NCBI RefSeq assembly: GCF_037975245.1
Contig: NC_092567.1
Location: 1,773,714 to 1,837,713 of the forward strand
DNA from: Apostichopus japonicus
Lineage: Eukaryota; Echinodermata; Holothuroidea; Aspidochirotida; Stichopodidae
DNA: 64,000 nucleotides
Direction of reading: 5' to 3'
Below are positions 32,949 through 45,435 of this stretch, one piece after another (the stretch's first letter is position 1; each line of letters begins with the position of its first letter). The position numbers and the translations under genes are program-made. The notes below the pieces were generated by a model. It did no database searches. It was not told the DNA's origin and was given only the letters and a program-made list of their open reading frames with translations.

Positions 32949-35900
32949 TCTAACAATTTATTATATAATACGTAAAGTATAATTATACAAGTATAAATGA
33001 ACAACGGAAAACTTTCTGGGAATATAAACAAGAAAAGAGGAATTAAAGTTCAACAGTAAACACAATAATCAGCATCTCATGAATAATCATCAACCATATA
33101 CATAAACATGAGAGGGTTTTATTACATCATTAGCCTTAACTAACCATCATTGGAATTCATTACATTCTTATTAATTAGGTGTAACATTACCTTTCAAGCT
33201 AATGTTCGGTCCACATAGAGGCGAACATGAATTATGAATGGTTGGGCCTACATCATGGACAGAAGCGAAGTATACAGTCTCTGGCCTTATACACCATATA
33301 AAAGTATGTTAATATATTTATCACTCAGCAGCTTGAGGAAGTATTGTTTATAACACAACCTCCATTCTTTCTATTTATAACGAAGACCAACATTGTACTA
33401 CAGCAGTATTGATAGAATAAAAAATATGACCATATATAGTAAACCAAGAAACATGAGGGTGGAATGTGACCAGAAAAGAACATAGAACAGAATAAACAGA
33501 TACATAGAATATATAATAATATATGTAGGGTTAACAGAAATAAATGGCTAAGATTCAATGCATAAGAATTCTCTTAAGTTTGTAAAGTGATGCCGGTCTG
33601 GTGTATGGCAAGCATCAGAGAGCTTCAGTTACAATAATATTTAAGGATTGTTTCACAAGAGTAATCTTGTGGATTGGACAGCAACTGAACAGGTTCTGCT
33701 ACTCCTCTCTCTCTCCACACTGAAAACATAACATAAATTAATGTTAAAACATGGCACAACAATATTGTGACTGACCACAGCTTACTTTAAGTTTGTGGAC
33801 AGCAATTAGAATCCTTAGATTGACGTATGGCAACATATATTTATTTATTAGAAATGATAGCAAATTTAAAGCTATGGGTATCCGATGACTGTCAAATTGC
33901 TGCCTACTCTACACAATGTTTCTCACATATGAACTCACTACATGTATAACACAGTTCTATGTAACTGATTGATCTCAACAAGAGTATTTCATTTTTGAAA
34001 TTTGGAATTCAGCATTCAACAATTTAGTCCTGGGTACCCAACAAACTGTGACTTTCTATGTACCTGCATGGTAACTCAATATGCTGATAATAAGTTGGGG
34101 TTGATTTGTTACAGCATGCCATATAATCTTAGGAGTAACCCACAGGTGGCAATGCACATATAACTTCAAAGACTTGATACTTCATAGTTTCTAAATTTCA
34201 AACACATCCCTGATCAGACCAAGGTACATACTACAAAAACTTAGCTTGCTTGGAATGTCGGCAATCTTTATTTTCTACAGAAGTAGAAGTTTTCTTATGA
34301 ACTGTTAATTTAGGTATCTATTAGTAGCTGTCCCCACTTTAGAGAAATCTTCAATCCACCACTGCATACTACAATATAGTAGTTATGTTTAGTCAAGTTT
34401 GTTAGCTCTACACAATTAAACAAGTGGAATCTTAGAAATGTCATTTGATGTTATTTATAGTGCTAATTAGGCAAGCTGTCTTCACCTACATAAAGCCTGT
34501 AGATTTCATCAAAGGAGCCCAATACAGCCCATTACCATTTCACAAACTGACTCTTGAGAAGTAGTATGTAAAGTCTCACCAGACTCACATCCACAAAGGA
34601 AGTTATGTCAGCAGTGATGTGTTCCTACTTGACTTTTTCTTTCACTTTCTTGGAGGAAATGCACAGAAGAAATGTTGAAAACCGTATCACCTGGAGGTTA
34701 AAGAGAAAATACACAATAATTCAACTTTCCATTCACTAGATTTATCAAGGTGAAAATTCATCAGGTCTGTGATCATTTTTGTAACATACATCAACATCTT
34801 CCCTTGTGTTTTATTGATAAGTATATATGAATAGTATAGAGCTGTAATCTCAGGGCAGCAAATATATTGTCTTTAGGAATATGTTTTGCATCTGATGTAA
34901 GCAATTACAACACTTGTAGTGGTAACTGATCAACTCCATGTTACCTCCCAAGAATTGTGTAGCCCCCCACCCCCCCTCCCCCCGATAAAAGACATCTTTT
35001 GACAATTGCTGGAAATTTTCTACCAGATTTGTGAGCTATCTTCCATAATATTGCAACAGAAAATAAATGTAGAAAGCACATGTGCTGGAGTTTCCTGGAA
35101 TTATCTCTTAAATGGCCAGTATTATAACTGAAGTGCAAATAATGTACATCTTAAACAGAACACATTAAGAGAATCCTTCAACACTGTTGACCAATGGCTA
35201 AGAATATAATCCTGAATTACTATGGTTTTTACTCTGAGGTCATGTATAGGGTCCAGAAGGTTCATGCATGTTTTGCATTACTGACTGACAACAACATATG
35301 CACACATTACAGTAAACCCACTAAAGACTTCCATTTGTAATCCCTTAGTATATAGCTCATTGACAAATGACATAAAACCTAAATTATCTTCAGATTTAAA
35401 TTTGACATCAATTTTATTGGGTTTTAGATGTACTGAGAGGGGAAGGGTAGGAAAGGTTAGGATGGAAACAGAGATTTGATTCCTGTTAGTCATTCTACAT
35501 GGTTCTAACTTAGTGTGGGTTTGGTTCTTACTTAGTGTGTGTATGGGTCTCATTTTGTGTGCAGTCACTATATTTAATTGTTAGGGCACATGCACTTGTG
35601 AATTAAATTTATTGTTGATAAGCCTGCCATACATTTTACTGCCTATTTTTTGCGGCAATTAGGCTGACAATACAGAGGAGTCTGGCTGCACTATTAAGAC
35701 CGAGTACTACGCTTACCTGCCACCCAACACTACAGTATGACAAACTGATAAATTAGAAGTGATCAAGTCATCTGAATATTTTGTTCCTTCATTTATGATG
35801 AATACACAAAACAAAGAAATGGACCTAGATATTAAACACATACACCTCTTTGTGTAGTTTTACACATTGGTATGCAATACAATGTATGGCATGCAGTGTC

Positions 35901-38900
35901 TAACATATGGTGTATGTACTGTATGTTGAGGCCTTTATCTTCCCCTCTGGCCCTTAGGGAATTTGCTGATCAAGCAAGATTCAAAACAATTGCTGTTCCT
36001 CCAGGATTTAGGCAGTAACAAAATCACTTTCTACTTCAGAATCAAATCTAATTATAACTACAACCCAGCTTACCAGTCCTGCTATACACTAATTATACAC
36101 TAATCATTACCATCAGCATATTGTAAACCATTCTGTGCAAGATCCACATCATGTGACCCCCAAAGATCATCTCAAGACTGATTAATCCACATTTACCTAA
36201 TGAGGAGATAAAAGCAAAGACAATAAGAAACATATCAGAACTAGATGTTTAATGCAAACGATAAAATCCCTTGTTTTTGAGTTGCCTTTTTAATATTTAC
36301 TCAACAGTTATTCCATTGCTCACAGATACACAAGCTTATGCTAAAATGACTCAATAATTGCAGGTTCATTCATTTTATTGCAAGGCGCTTTTATTTTAAA
36401 GTTGAATAATTTTTGGAAATTTATCCATAAAGAAAACAAAAGGCAAAACTTGGTAACATGTTTGCAATCCTATGGATTAGACTAACTTGATCAGCACACT
36501 TTCTAATTAGGTACTTTTAACGTTGTTTGGTGCAGCAGGCCAATGAAGTTGTTTACCTCTGTATGAACACCAAATTTCTAATTCTATTACTTTGAAGTCA
36601 AGCAAAGTTAGGCCTAATTACTGGTCTAGATTGCTTCTTTCAAACTATCTGTATACCAGTGTGAAGCAGAGGCTGCTCTATTACATAAATGTCAGTGTTT
36701 TTGCTTTAACAACTTTCCCAGTAACTTCATTTCCAACTTTGCCAATATGCATCAACATGATGCACCCACCCCGCCCCCCCCCTGCCCCCCACCCAAACAC
36801 ACTCTTATAACATAATTACTGAATTACACACTAACTTTAAGAACAGAAACATAATACAAATGCATTAAGGATTTCAGATGACATAACATGCTGGATCGTA
36901 CAAGAACTTGTCATATTGTGTTGTATGATCTTCTGTGATAGAATCATAAACTGTTGCTTGTCACAGTGCAATACTCAAAACCTATCAATATCCATGACAA
37001 CTATTTAATATGATGGGATGGGTGGACCATGCCATACATTACATAATATCCACTCAACCTGGAGACGGTGACAATAGAAAGCCTTCATTGCAGTATGCCC
37101 ACACAGGAATGAAACTATGTCATAATGAAACAATGGATGTCTAATGACCATTAAAATTGGTCAGATTTGAAAGATTAGAGATGTACTTGGCATCAGAATT
37201 TCATCCTCTCGAAACCTACAATTATGGTAAAATTTGTAGAGATGATGATACAATTAGAAAAACACTGAATAAAAGAGGTCTCACAGAATCCCTAACACAC
37301 AACCTTTAGCAGTGTTCTAACTAGATTGTTCATATGTTATGTCTTGTTTTGCAGTGATTGCAATTGATGGGGGTTGGGTGCTGGATGATAGACTTTCCGG
37401 TGGGGAAATTTCCCTTGAGGGATCATCTGATATGTCATGGAGTAAAAATATCCAATTGAAAACTTGTATTCTCATGGAGGAGGGGGAGGGGTGGGTGGGG
37501 TAAGAATCAGGTGGTGGACCATACAATCATTACCCTGCTCATGTAAACTGTACACATTTCTTCCAAGAGCTGTAATCCGGAATTGAAACTGGTAAGTCCC
37601 TAAACAGGCTGATCTCAGTACTGAATAATTCCAGTTTACCTGATGATGAGAAAAAAAAAACTGCATTTGGTGATCAATTATAATGTTATTATTCATGTAA
37701 ATTGTCATCATCGGGTCTGCAAGTAGCAGCATTCTACCATGTAGCATTGTCAAACACAGAACACAGCTACTATAAACATACAGTATGGTATGCTACTGCA
37801 GTTTCAAAATAAATCACTCAGTTATTATTATAATAACAATGTAAAGAACCTAATGTAACTAGAATACAAATCTATAGACTGTACAAGATGATGAGTTCAA
37901 GGTCTTATAATGCTTCCCACAGGGTATATACAGCTCACCTAATACCAAACTAATTGAAATATAAAGAAACATTAATTTGAAATTGAGACAAGCATTGAAT
38001 CTTCAATACAAACTTTAAGCAATACCACTAGCAATCCAGTCTGGTTTATATTCAATTGAGAAACACAAGTAATAACAATGTAACCCTGAAAACAGATGGA
38101 GCCTGAAGAAAACATGATGACCGTTTCGGTCACATAGTTTAGGAACCATTGGTTCACTGTACTGTCTATAGGTTGATGAATTTGTAGGATTTCTGAAATG
38201 ATGACATTGTACTATAACTGATTGAGTTAAAGTGCATATTTTCTATCTGCAGACTTTGACATGTACTGTTATTTCATAACATGTTGTTCGGTGCAGTCCT
38301 GTTGTGAGAGGGTGGGGTTGGGTGGTGGCTACATTTGTCAGCTAAGTGCCCAGTGAAATATGTGACAAAAGATGATATACTTCTAACTTTGGATAAACAA
38401 AGACATACAAAAAGTGGATCTGGTGACACAACTGTGCATGGCACTGTGCCTGGCTCACAATGTCACTGGTTCTCATGTCACTGCATTATTTTAATAATGC
38501 CTCTTTAGCCTCACAGGGTTTCATTGTGGATCTTATAACTGGTGTGCGACAGTTTATCAGGAGAAAAATATCAAAGAATTAAGGGAGAGGCAAACCCAGC
38601 CATCATCATCAGCTGATATGATAGACACCTTTGAGATGAATATCAAAGGTGGAGTTGATTTGCATTGTACTGTCCAATTACGTTTCAAATCATATTTCCA
38701 ATATATATGTAAGCAAATACTTAAAACAGTCATCTCTACCGTACTACAGTAAATAAACATACTAACAAACAAAGTACATTAAAGTTCAAGATTATATCCA
38801 TAGTTGTGTGACCTTTGTGTGACCTACCTAAATTAATCAAGGTTTCTTGTTTTTGTTTGATGGAGTGTTCATTACAAATACCTCTAACTCAAAGCTCAGC

Positions 38901-39816
38901 AATACAGACTGAGTTGACTTCTTAAATGTTTCTACAGCATTATGGAATACCTAAAATGGTATTACCAGTTTTCGGTTTAATCTGAAGAAAATAAATATCT
39001 CAACAGAAGACATATTTGTAGGTAACCCAAGCTACTTTCTTACAGAACCAACAAGTTTTCTTCCAGTCTTACCATTCTAGAAGTGTCAGGAGTTCTAGAA
39101 GAATTTATTAATATGAGTCTCGGAGGCAATTTTTATTTCAGTTTGACAAATGGTTAAAACGTACCAGAGGGTGTTTGGGGGCCTATTGTGTCATGGAAAG
39201 CTCATTACAAACATACCAATTACTGGATTAATCCAGCAAGAATCCGATCATTTTCATGACCTTACTAGAGATTAATTCTGTCAGTTGTATTTTGAGTGGA
39301 TGAGTTAAAACTTGAGTGAGAGTGAATAGAGGAAAAAGAGTATTCCTTGATCTGCGATGCTATTCAAAAAAACCTACCAGAGGTTGTTGAAACATTACTA
39401 GTCTATAACTGTTCTATACTAACCATTAATGTGATTACCATCACATGGAAGAAATATCAGATGATGAACCATTCATTGTCCTTGTAAGCACAGTATGAAC
39501 GTGACTTCCATTGAGAACTGGTAACTACAGGTGGAATAGGTGATCCCCTAACAGCTCGCTTCATAATTAACCTAATGAAGAGATAAGAAAGTGATGTGAA
39601 TGAGATGAGTCCTAATTATAGGAGACATTGAGAATGTCAGTCAGAAATAGATACGTATGTGTCTCTGGCTAACTACCCTGTATACATGGACAATCACAGA
39701 GAGAAAAAAATACAGAGGAAGGAAAGTACATTTCAGTTTCCAATAACCAGGTATTACGTGTAAAAACAATTAGCCAGTTAAGCATCAAACTTGAACCGGA
39801 TTGTCCGTTGTTTAGT
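32949..39816. other. Long stretch without recognised genes (intron or intergenic)
   Basis: Ordinary AT-rich sequence with short homopolymers. I looked for splice-bounded LRR or other domain exons on both strands and recognised none. Small unannotated exons cannot be excluded. Confidence 0.4.
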
Positions 39817-39824
39817 GGAAGTGG

Positions 39825-40549
39825 CAGAGTTGTCAACAAGTCCCTAGCTGCAAGTCTCAAGTCAAGTCTCAAGTCTTTACCAGCAAGTCTCAAGTCAAGT
39901 CTCAAGTCACCTTGAAAATTTTGAGCGAGTCTCAAGTCAAGTCTCAAGTCTTTGGAGGTCGAGTCTCGAGTCAAGTCTCAAGTCCCTATGACCAAGTCCC
40001 AAGTCAAGTCTCAAGTCTTTGAAGTTTGAATACAATGATGCAGGCTATGAATAATGTAACAGTGTTCCAGGAATTATGTGGTATAAATTAAACAGCCGAA
40101 TAGCAAAACCGGGGCACACGCCACGGAACAAATTACCTCAAAATTTGCTAGCCACTGTTTTATTGAAAAAGGCCAACTTTCAGGCCAAACAGCAGCCCTG
40201 GATGGAATATTCAACCAAGCCAATGGTAGTTATGGTAACGCCTGTAGTCGTCGTTGGGCGCTCGTAATTCGAGCGTACACGAAACCATAATTATTTATTA
40301 TCGATATCAACTTATGAAGTTATTTAATGATTAAAAAATTGTGAAATACAAACAAGTCTCTAGTAGAAAAACCAAGTCTTTTGAAGACAAGTCTCAAGTC
40401 AAGTCCCAAGTCTTTGCTAACTTTTTGGGCAAGTCTCAAGTCAAGTCCCAAGTATCTGACAGCCGTGTCTCGAGTCGAGTCTCAAGTCCTAAAATTTGCG
40501 ACTCGAGTCGGACTCGAGTCCGAGTCCCTGACTCGAGACCCCAATTCTG
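39825..40549. mobile_element. hAT-type non-autonomous element with CAAGTCTC arrays, 725 bp
   Basis: The ends begin CAGAGTTG (left) and CAGAATTG (right, reversed). They are flanked by GGAAGTGG (39817-39824) and GAAAGTGG (40550-40557), an 8-bp duplication with one mismatch. Each arm holds a dense array of AAGTCTC/AAGTCAAGTC words in the same orientation (39845-40020 and 40352-40480). The right arm grades into GACTCGAGTC palindromes (40499-40536). The middle is unique sequence. Confidence 0.75.
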
Positions 40550-42701
40550 GAAAGTGGCATATAAAGGTGTGGTGCAGTGATATAAATGAGCTCCCAAAGG
40601 AGAGTCCAACCTCACACAAACTCAACCATGCATGGTTTGGGCCTGACTGAGAAATGTGTGAGATTTTGCACCTCTCTTTCCTATTGAGGAAAGAATGTCT
40701 TTTGAATTTCCACTCATCAGGAGATAAATTTTGTATATAATTTAGTGTGTCAGCTTTGGTGGATGTGTTTTTATATTATTTTTCTTCATTTAATGGCACC
40801 AGGCCCCTGGAGATTGCATTGGCTACATTGACCTAGTTACACCACTCTCGGGGGGGTCTCTTTCTAGATTTTAGATCACCAAAGGTTTATAAAGTACCCT
40901 GTTCAGCTGGTCAATAGCCATACAATATGGTTAGTTCTTTCTACAAATTTGGCAAATGAAGACACTTATAACCTCAAAATTTTGGGTTAAAAAGTTTTGA
41001 GATGATAAAGTCAAAATTTTGACTTTTGAGGTGAAAATCTTGAGATAAAAATTCCAATTATTGAGAAAGCAAATTCAAAATTTTGAAATTTGGGGACACT
41101 TATATTTTTTTTTTAAGCCACTGTACTAAGTCGGTGAAGTTAGATCAGTTTTGAGACCAATAAGATTTCTTAAAACCAACTGCAGTGACTGGCTCAGCAA
41201 TGTTTAAAAATTAAACAAGCATAAGTGACAATTCTTTATTCACAGCTGCACATTCTCAGATGAGTAGGAAGTATTTCCAATTGTGTTCTCTGTTTATAGT
41301 GGCTGGACTTACAAGGGTACTGCAAAGCTCTCCAAATCTTCAGTATTTTCACATAGTTTCTGGAATCTGCTAGCAATTTTGAGCACATGAGGACATGTCA
41401 GTAATGGAAATACTTAATCTGATTTTACTCTGTGGAATATATAGCTGAGCCCTGGCCGGGTGCTGGGGGCTTCAGAAGAGCTCTGTAACATCTCTTCTAC
41501 TTCATGTCCTCTTGTACTAAGTATGAAGCATGTAAATACATGTTAGAGAGAAAAATGTAATTTCTATGAAGTATAAATCTAAGCCCTGGTGGGAGTCCCT
41601 TCGGACTTTAGCTGAGGCATTTTCACATTTCAGATATTTAATGTTCTCTGATAGTGATTTTGCAGACCAAGTGGAGCCTATGAGGGAGGGGGGGCCAAGT
41701 GCTCACCACCCTAATGCCAGTGCCTGTATATGTTTGAATATGTTTATGTTAAATGGTAGTTAGCTCTCAAATATGCAAGGAAGACATGTTATCATGACAT
41801 GATATTGATAAAGAGTGGCAGGGAAATTTAAATTCCTTAACCATGCTTGCTAGCCATCAGTTTGGTGAATCAAGTCACAACAACCAGATTTACTTCATTC
41901 TTACCATTCCTATGGAACTCTGTGCATCAAGAAGTGTAGGATACTGGAAGAAGCTTGATAGGTTCATAGGTCACGATCTCCTCTATCAAGTACAGTCTCT
42001 GTCTTCATAATTACTAGAGGGTTTCTTCCTACCGTTGAATTATTACATCATGGAGCCGTCAGACTGAGCCTCAGTGATTTCTAAATCAAAAGTGAAACAC
42101 TAAACATGAAATCAAATTAGTTATTCAGATATTTTTAGACTTCAGAAACAAAAGTATACTCACTTACAAAGAAAACCCATGGTAGCAGTTCCACTTTGAT
42201 CCAATCATTGATCATTTTATGTTAGTGATTAGTGTTTGGTTTCTGAAGCTTTTTGAAAGTTCTTAGGAACTTTTGCATTCAGATAGCAACGTGACACTAC
42301 AGCAGTCTTTGTGAGCAATCAACTTTACATGTTAGTTGTAAAAGACCCCTACACCTTTAGTAAGTAAATTATGTAAAGGTGCATATTTGATTTGTGATAT
42401 TGAAGCTAAAGATACGTCAATAGGAACTGAGCATTACCAGCACAAACCCTGGAAATTCTGGATATGTTCCAATAATTGGTTGTCTTTGACCAGCAAGGGA
42501 AGTCTAAAGCACTGCAGTATTATGGGTGACAAACTACAAAAATGTTTGTATATGATATGGGATATTGAATCTCAATCTCTGGAAAACCTTGCACTTCATT
42601 TGACCTTTACTCACTGGCAGGTTAGTACTTAAATCTACAATATACCAGGAGAGGAAACAACTCCAGAGTACTTTAAGAGTAGGTTTTTATGACTACATAG
42701 T
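40550..42701. other. Intron sequence with a degenerate A/T word repeat
   Basis: About 40970-41095 is made of loosely repeated words like TTTTGAGATGAAAA and TCAAAATTTTGA. The rest shows no gene or repeat I can name. Confidence 0.4.
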
Positions 42702-42710
42702 TTGAATAAA

Positions 42711-43000
42711 GGCCGTGGCTATTCTTACGACTAGTCGTAACAATTATTTATAAACTATTCTTACGACATCGGCGAATTCATGCGAATTAAAAGTAAATAA
42801 AGCAACTGCGCATGTAGTAGGGGTAACCCTAACCCTAACTCTAACACTCAATCCAACCCTTACCCTAAACCTAACCCTAACCGGAAATTATTGTTTCTCC
42901 TGGTCTTAAAAAAAGTACTCCTAGTCGTAAAAATAGCAACTGTGCATGCGCAAAAGGGTATTATTGTTACAACTAGTCGTAAGAATATTTAGCCACTTTG
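42711..43000. mobile_element. 290-bp MITE with telomere-like core and 9-bp TSD
   Basis: Flanks are exactly TTGAATAAA (42702-42710 and 43001-43009). The ends are inverted repeats sharing GTGGCTA and then ATTCTTACGACTAG..GTAACAAT, with ACTAGT at their heart. A direct repeat of GCAACTG.GCATG lies on both sides of a (CCCTAA)-like tract at 42824-42882. A 9-bp duplication suggests Mutator-like transposition. No coding sequence. Confidence 0.85.
42824..42882 (-). repeat. Interstitial telomere-like repeat
   Basis: Several exact and several degenerate CCCTAA units (TTAGGG on the - strand), about 59 bp, sit in the centre of a TIR element. Confidence 0.85.
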
Positions 43001-43659
43001 TTGAATAAAACCTTTCAGATACAGTAGTTGGATGATCTCGCAAATGTAGAACACTTCCTCAATAAACTAATGTGATCAGTATTCTGAGGGAGGAAACCCT
43101 CTCCTTCAACTTGTAACCAACTAACAGGCTAGCATCACCATATTTCAGCTAGTCCTACATTGTGCTGATCCTAGGACACGCTTAATGTTGGCATTGCGGT
43201 GGTATTGAATATTGTAACTAAAACCATTGGACTAGGCCATCGTTAGGCTGCACTTTTCTTATATGACTAAAGAAGACCTAAGCCATAACTTCAACGTTAT
43301 GATGTCCCTGTCCTTGTAGGTACATAGCCTAACAATATGAAAGGAAAACACGACATACATTTCTTCTTTGGCAATTGCAATATACTTAGTCTGTTTCTTT
43401 CAGTATCACCATCTGGAATATATTGCAGTATCTTCATATTAGTAAGCCAGTACTGTAGCTTCAGGGAATGACGTTAAACAAACAGAGAAGTACAAGTTGT
43501 ACAACCATACAACCGTTCTTCAAACGCTGCTTTACACTGTGTCGTTGGTTTGTTTAGATTTTGAAGATGAGACTTGTTCAAGTCGTTTCATTGGCCACGA
43601 GGGAAATACCCCTCTTTTTCAGATAAATGATCAATCTTCCAATTCAAATAATAGCAATT

Positions 43660-45426
43660 GGCAGTGGCGTAGCTACGGGGGGTGTGGGGGCGACAGCCCC
43701 CCATGAAAGCTCGTCGCCCCCCAGTCGCCCCCCCCCCCCACTGGGATTTTGGGTGTCGAAAAAAAATTACATGTGCGAAAAAAAATATATCATTGGTCTG
43801 AATGGTCTCGAATCTCCATGATGACCACTCATGAACGACCCTTCGACCGCGGACCGGCAGTAGGCTATAGTTGCTGAAAACCTGACGTGACATAGCTCAT
43901 AGGCCGAGAAGTCTACAGTAGTCGCACTGTACTGAAAACGCATGTTAACGACCGTCGAATAATATAATTCTTGCTCTACAAGACTACAGAACACATAATG
44001 TTTACTACTGAATCTGTGTGTTCGACTGTTCGGGCAAACTTTGCCTTTGTCACTCTTTTTTTTAAATATCCATAATCCCTAACATGCAAATAAATACTAA
44101 TACAAACAGCCTATCATTATCTTGTAACCAGTGCGTATTAACTGATCAAACAAGCTAGTGAGCAATACTATACCCTTATAGAAAGGTGGTCTCCAGGTAC
44201 TTGAATGCCAAAGAAGATGTTAATAGGTAAAAAATGCTGACATCATACACATGTTTCTCACATCATTGCTCGCGTCATTGCCTCAATACCCTGTTACATT
44301 TTCAATCTGGTTTTCACTTCTGGGACGTACCCTGATGCTCTTAAAACCACTAACAACCAAATTTTCAAGAAAGGAGGCAACACTATCATTGAGAACTACC
44401 CCCCCCCCCCCCGACGGACTCGAATGGACTGCTGGCGCCCTTTTCAGCTTTTTAAGCATGTTTTACTTCGCGATTATTGACTTTTTTATTTCACTCTCAT
44501 CTACCTATTGACATTTGTCACATTTTGTTGGTGTAGTTTACTGACAAAATGCTCTAACGTACGGCGGTATTTAATTTATCGGCACTTAATTCTGTTGTAC
44601 GAAACTCTTTCCAAGAACTGTACGGGGTTTTCGATCTATTTTTTTCGAAAACATGAGCACTCACAAAGATACCACGGGGATTGTGATGAAGCGCATGTAC
44701 TTTCAACACCCATATAAACTTCCACTTGTCACAAATGTCGATGACAGATATTTATTCTTCGTTTACCTCCAATTAGCAAGGCCCGGAAAGCGTCATTTCC
44801 GGCAATCTAGGGAAAATCTTTACTCAAAAAAAATCTGTACGCTCCGCGCCAACCTGTGGTGGCGCTCCGCTTAGATAGTGTCGAAAGCCCCCCTATAGGC
44901 CATTCTCGCCCCCCCCCCCGACCAATACCCCTAGCTCCGCCACTGCCCGCCAATCAGTCTATCACCCAAATAATATTTTAGACGCAATCTAGTTCGGTCA
45001 TTTCAGTATGTTACTTGGCTGAAAGCCCAGTCAATCTTTCTTTATTTTCCACACGCAATTTTCAGATTTGTCGAAAACTGTCAATGCCGGTGTCAAACTC
45101 ACAAAAGATTTGTCATGATATTTCAAAGTAACTTACCAGATTGTTTTTTTTTTTCTATTTCACTAAACTCTTTGATGACCATATCATAACATGGGATCTC
45201 AAAATAAAGGATGTTGAGAAAACTTTAGAGCACCTAAGAAGGCCTGGGAAGTGTCATTTCCAACGATCTGGGAGGCCCTTTTAGCTAAAAATTTACGGTA
45301 CGCTGCGCGCCAACTCATAGTGGCGCTCCGCTTAGATAGTAACAAAAAAATGGTCAAGCCCCCCAGAAAATGTTCAAGCCCCCCAGCGCCCCCCCCCCAC
45401 TGAAAAAAATCCTGGCTACGCCACTG
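43660..45426. mobile_element. Composite CAGTGGCGTAGC (hAT-like) element, 1.77 kb
   Basis: The left end reads CAGTGGCGTAGCTACGGGG (from 43662) and the right end GGCTACGCCACTG (to 45426). ATAGCAATT occurs at both flanks (43651-43659, 45427-45435), with two extra G on the left. A further end-like sequence, TAGCTCCGCCACTG, lies inside at about 44932-44945. Two elements may therefore have fused or nested before the unit moved. Two copies of the conserved TTAGATAGT module lie inside (about 44785-44880 and 45245-45345), each followed by C-runs. Confidence 0.65.
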
Positions 45427-45435
45427 ATAGCAATT

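Noticed and set aside
39669-39974. - strand frame with DLRLDLRLA repeats
   Set aside because: It is the translated CAAGTCTC array of the hAT-type element and not a leucine-rich protein.
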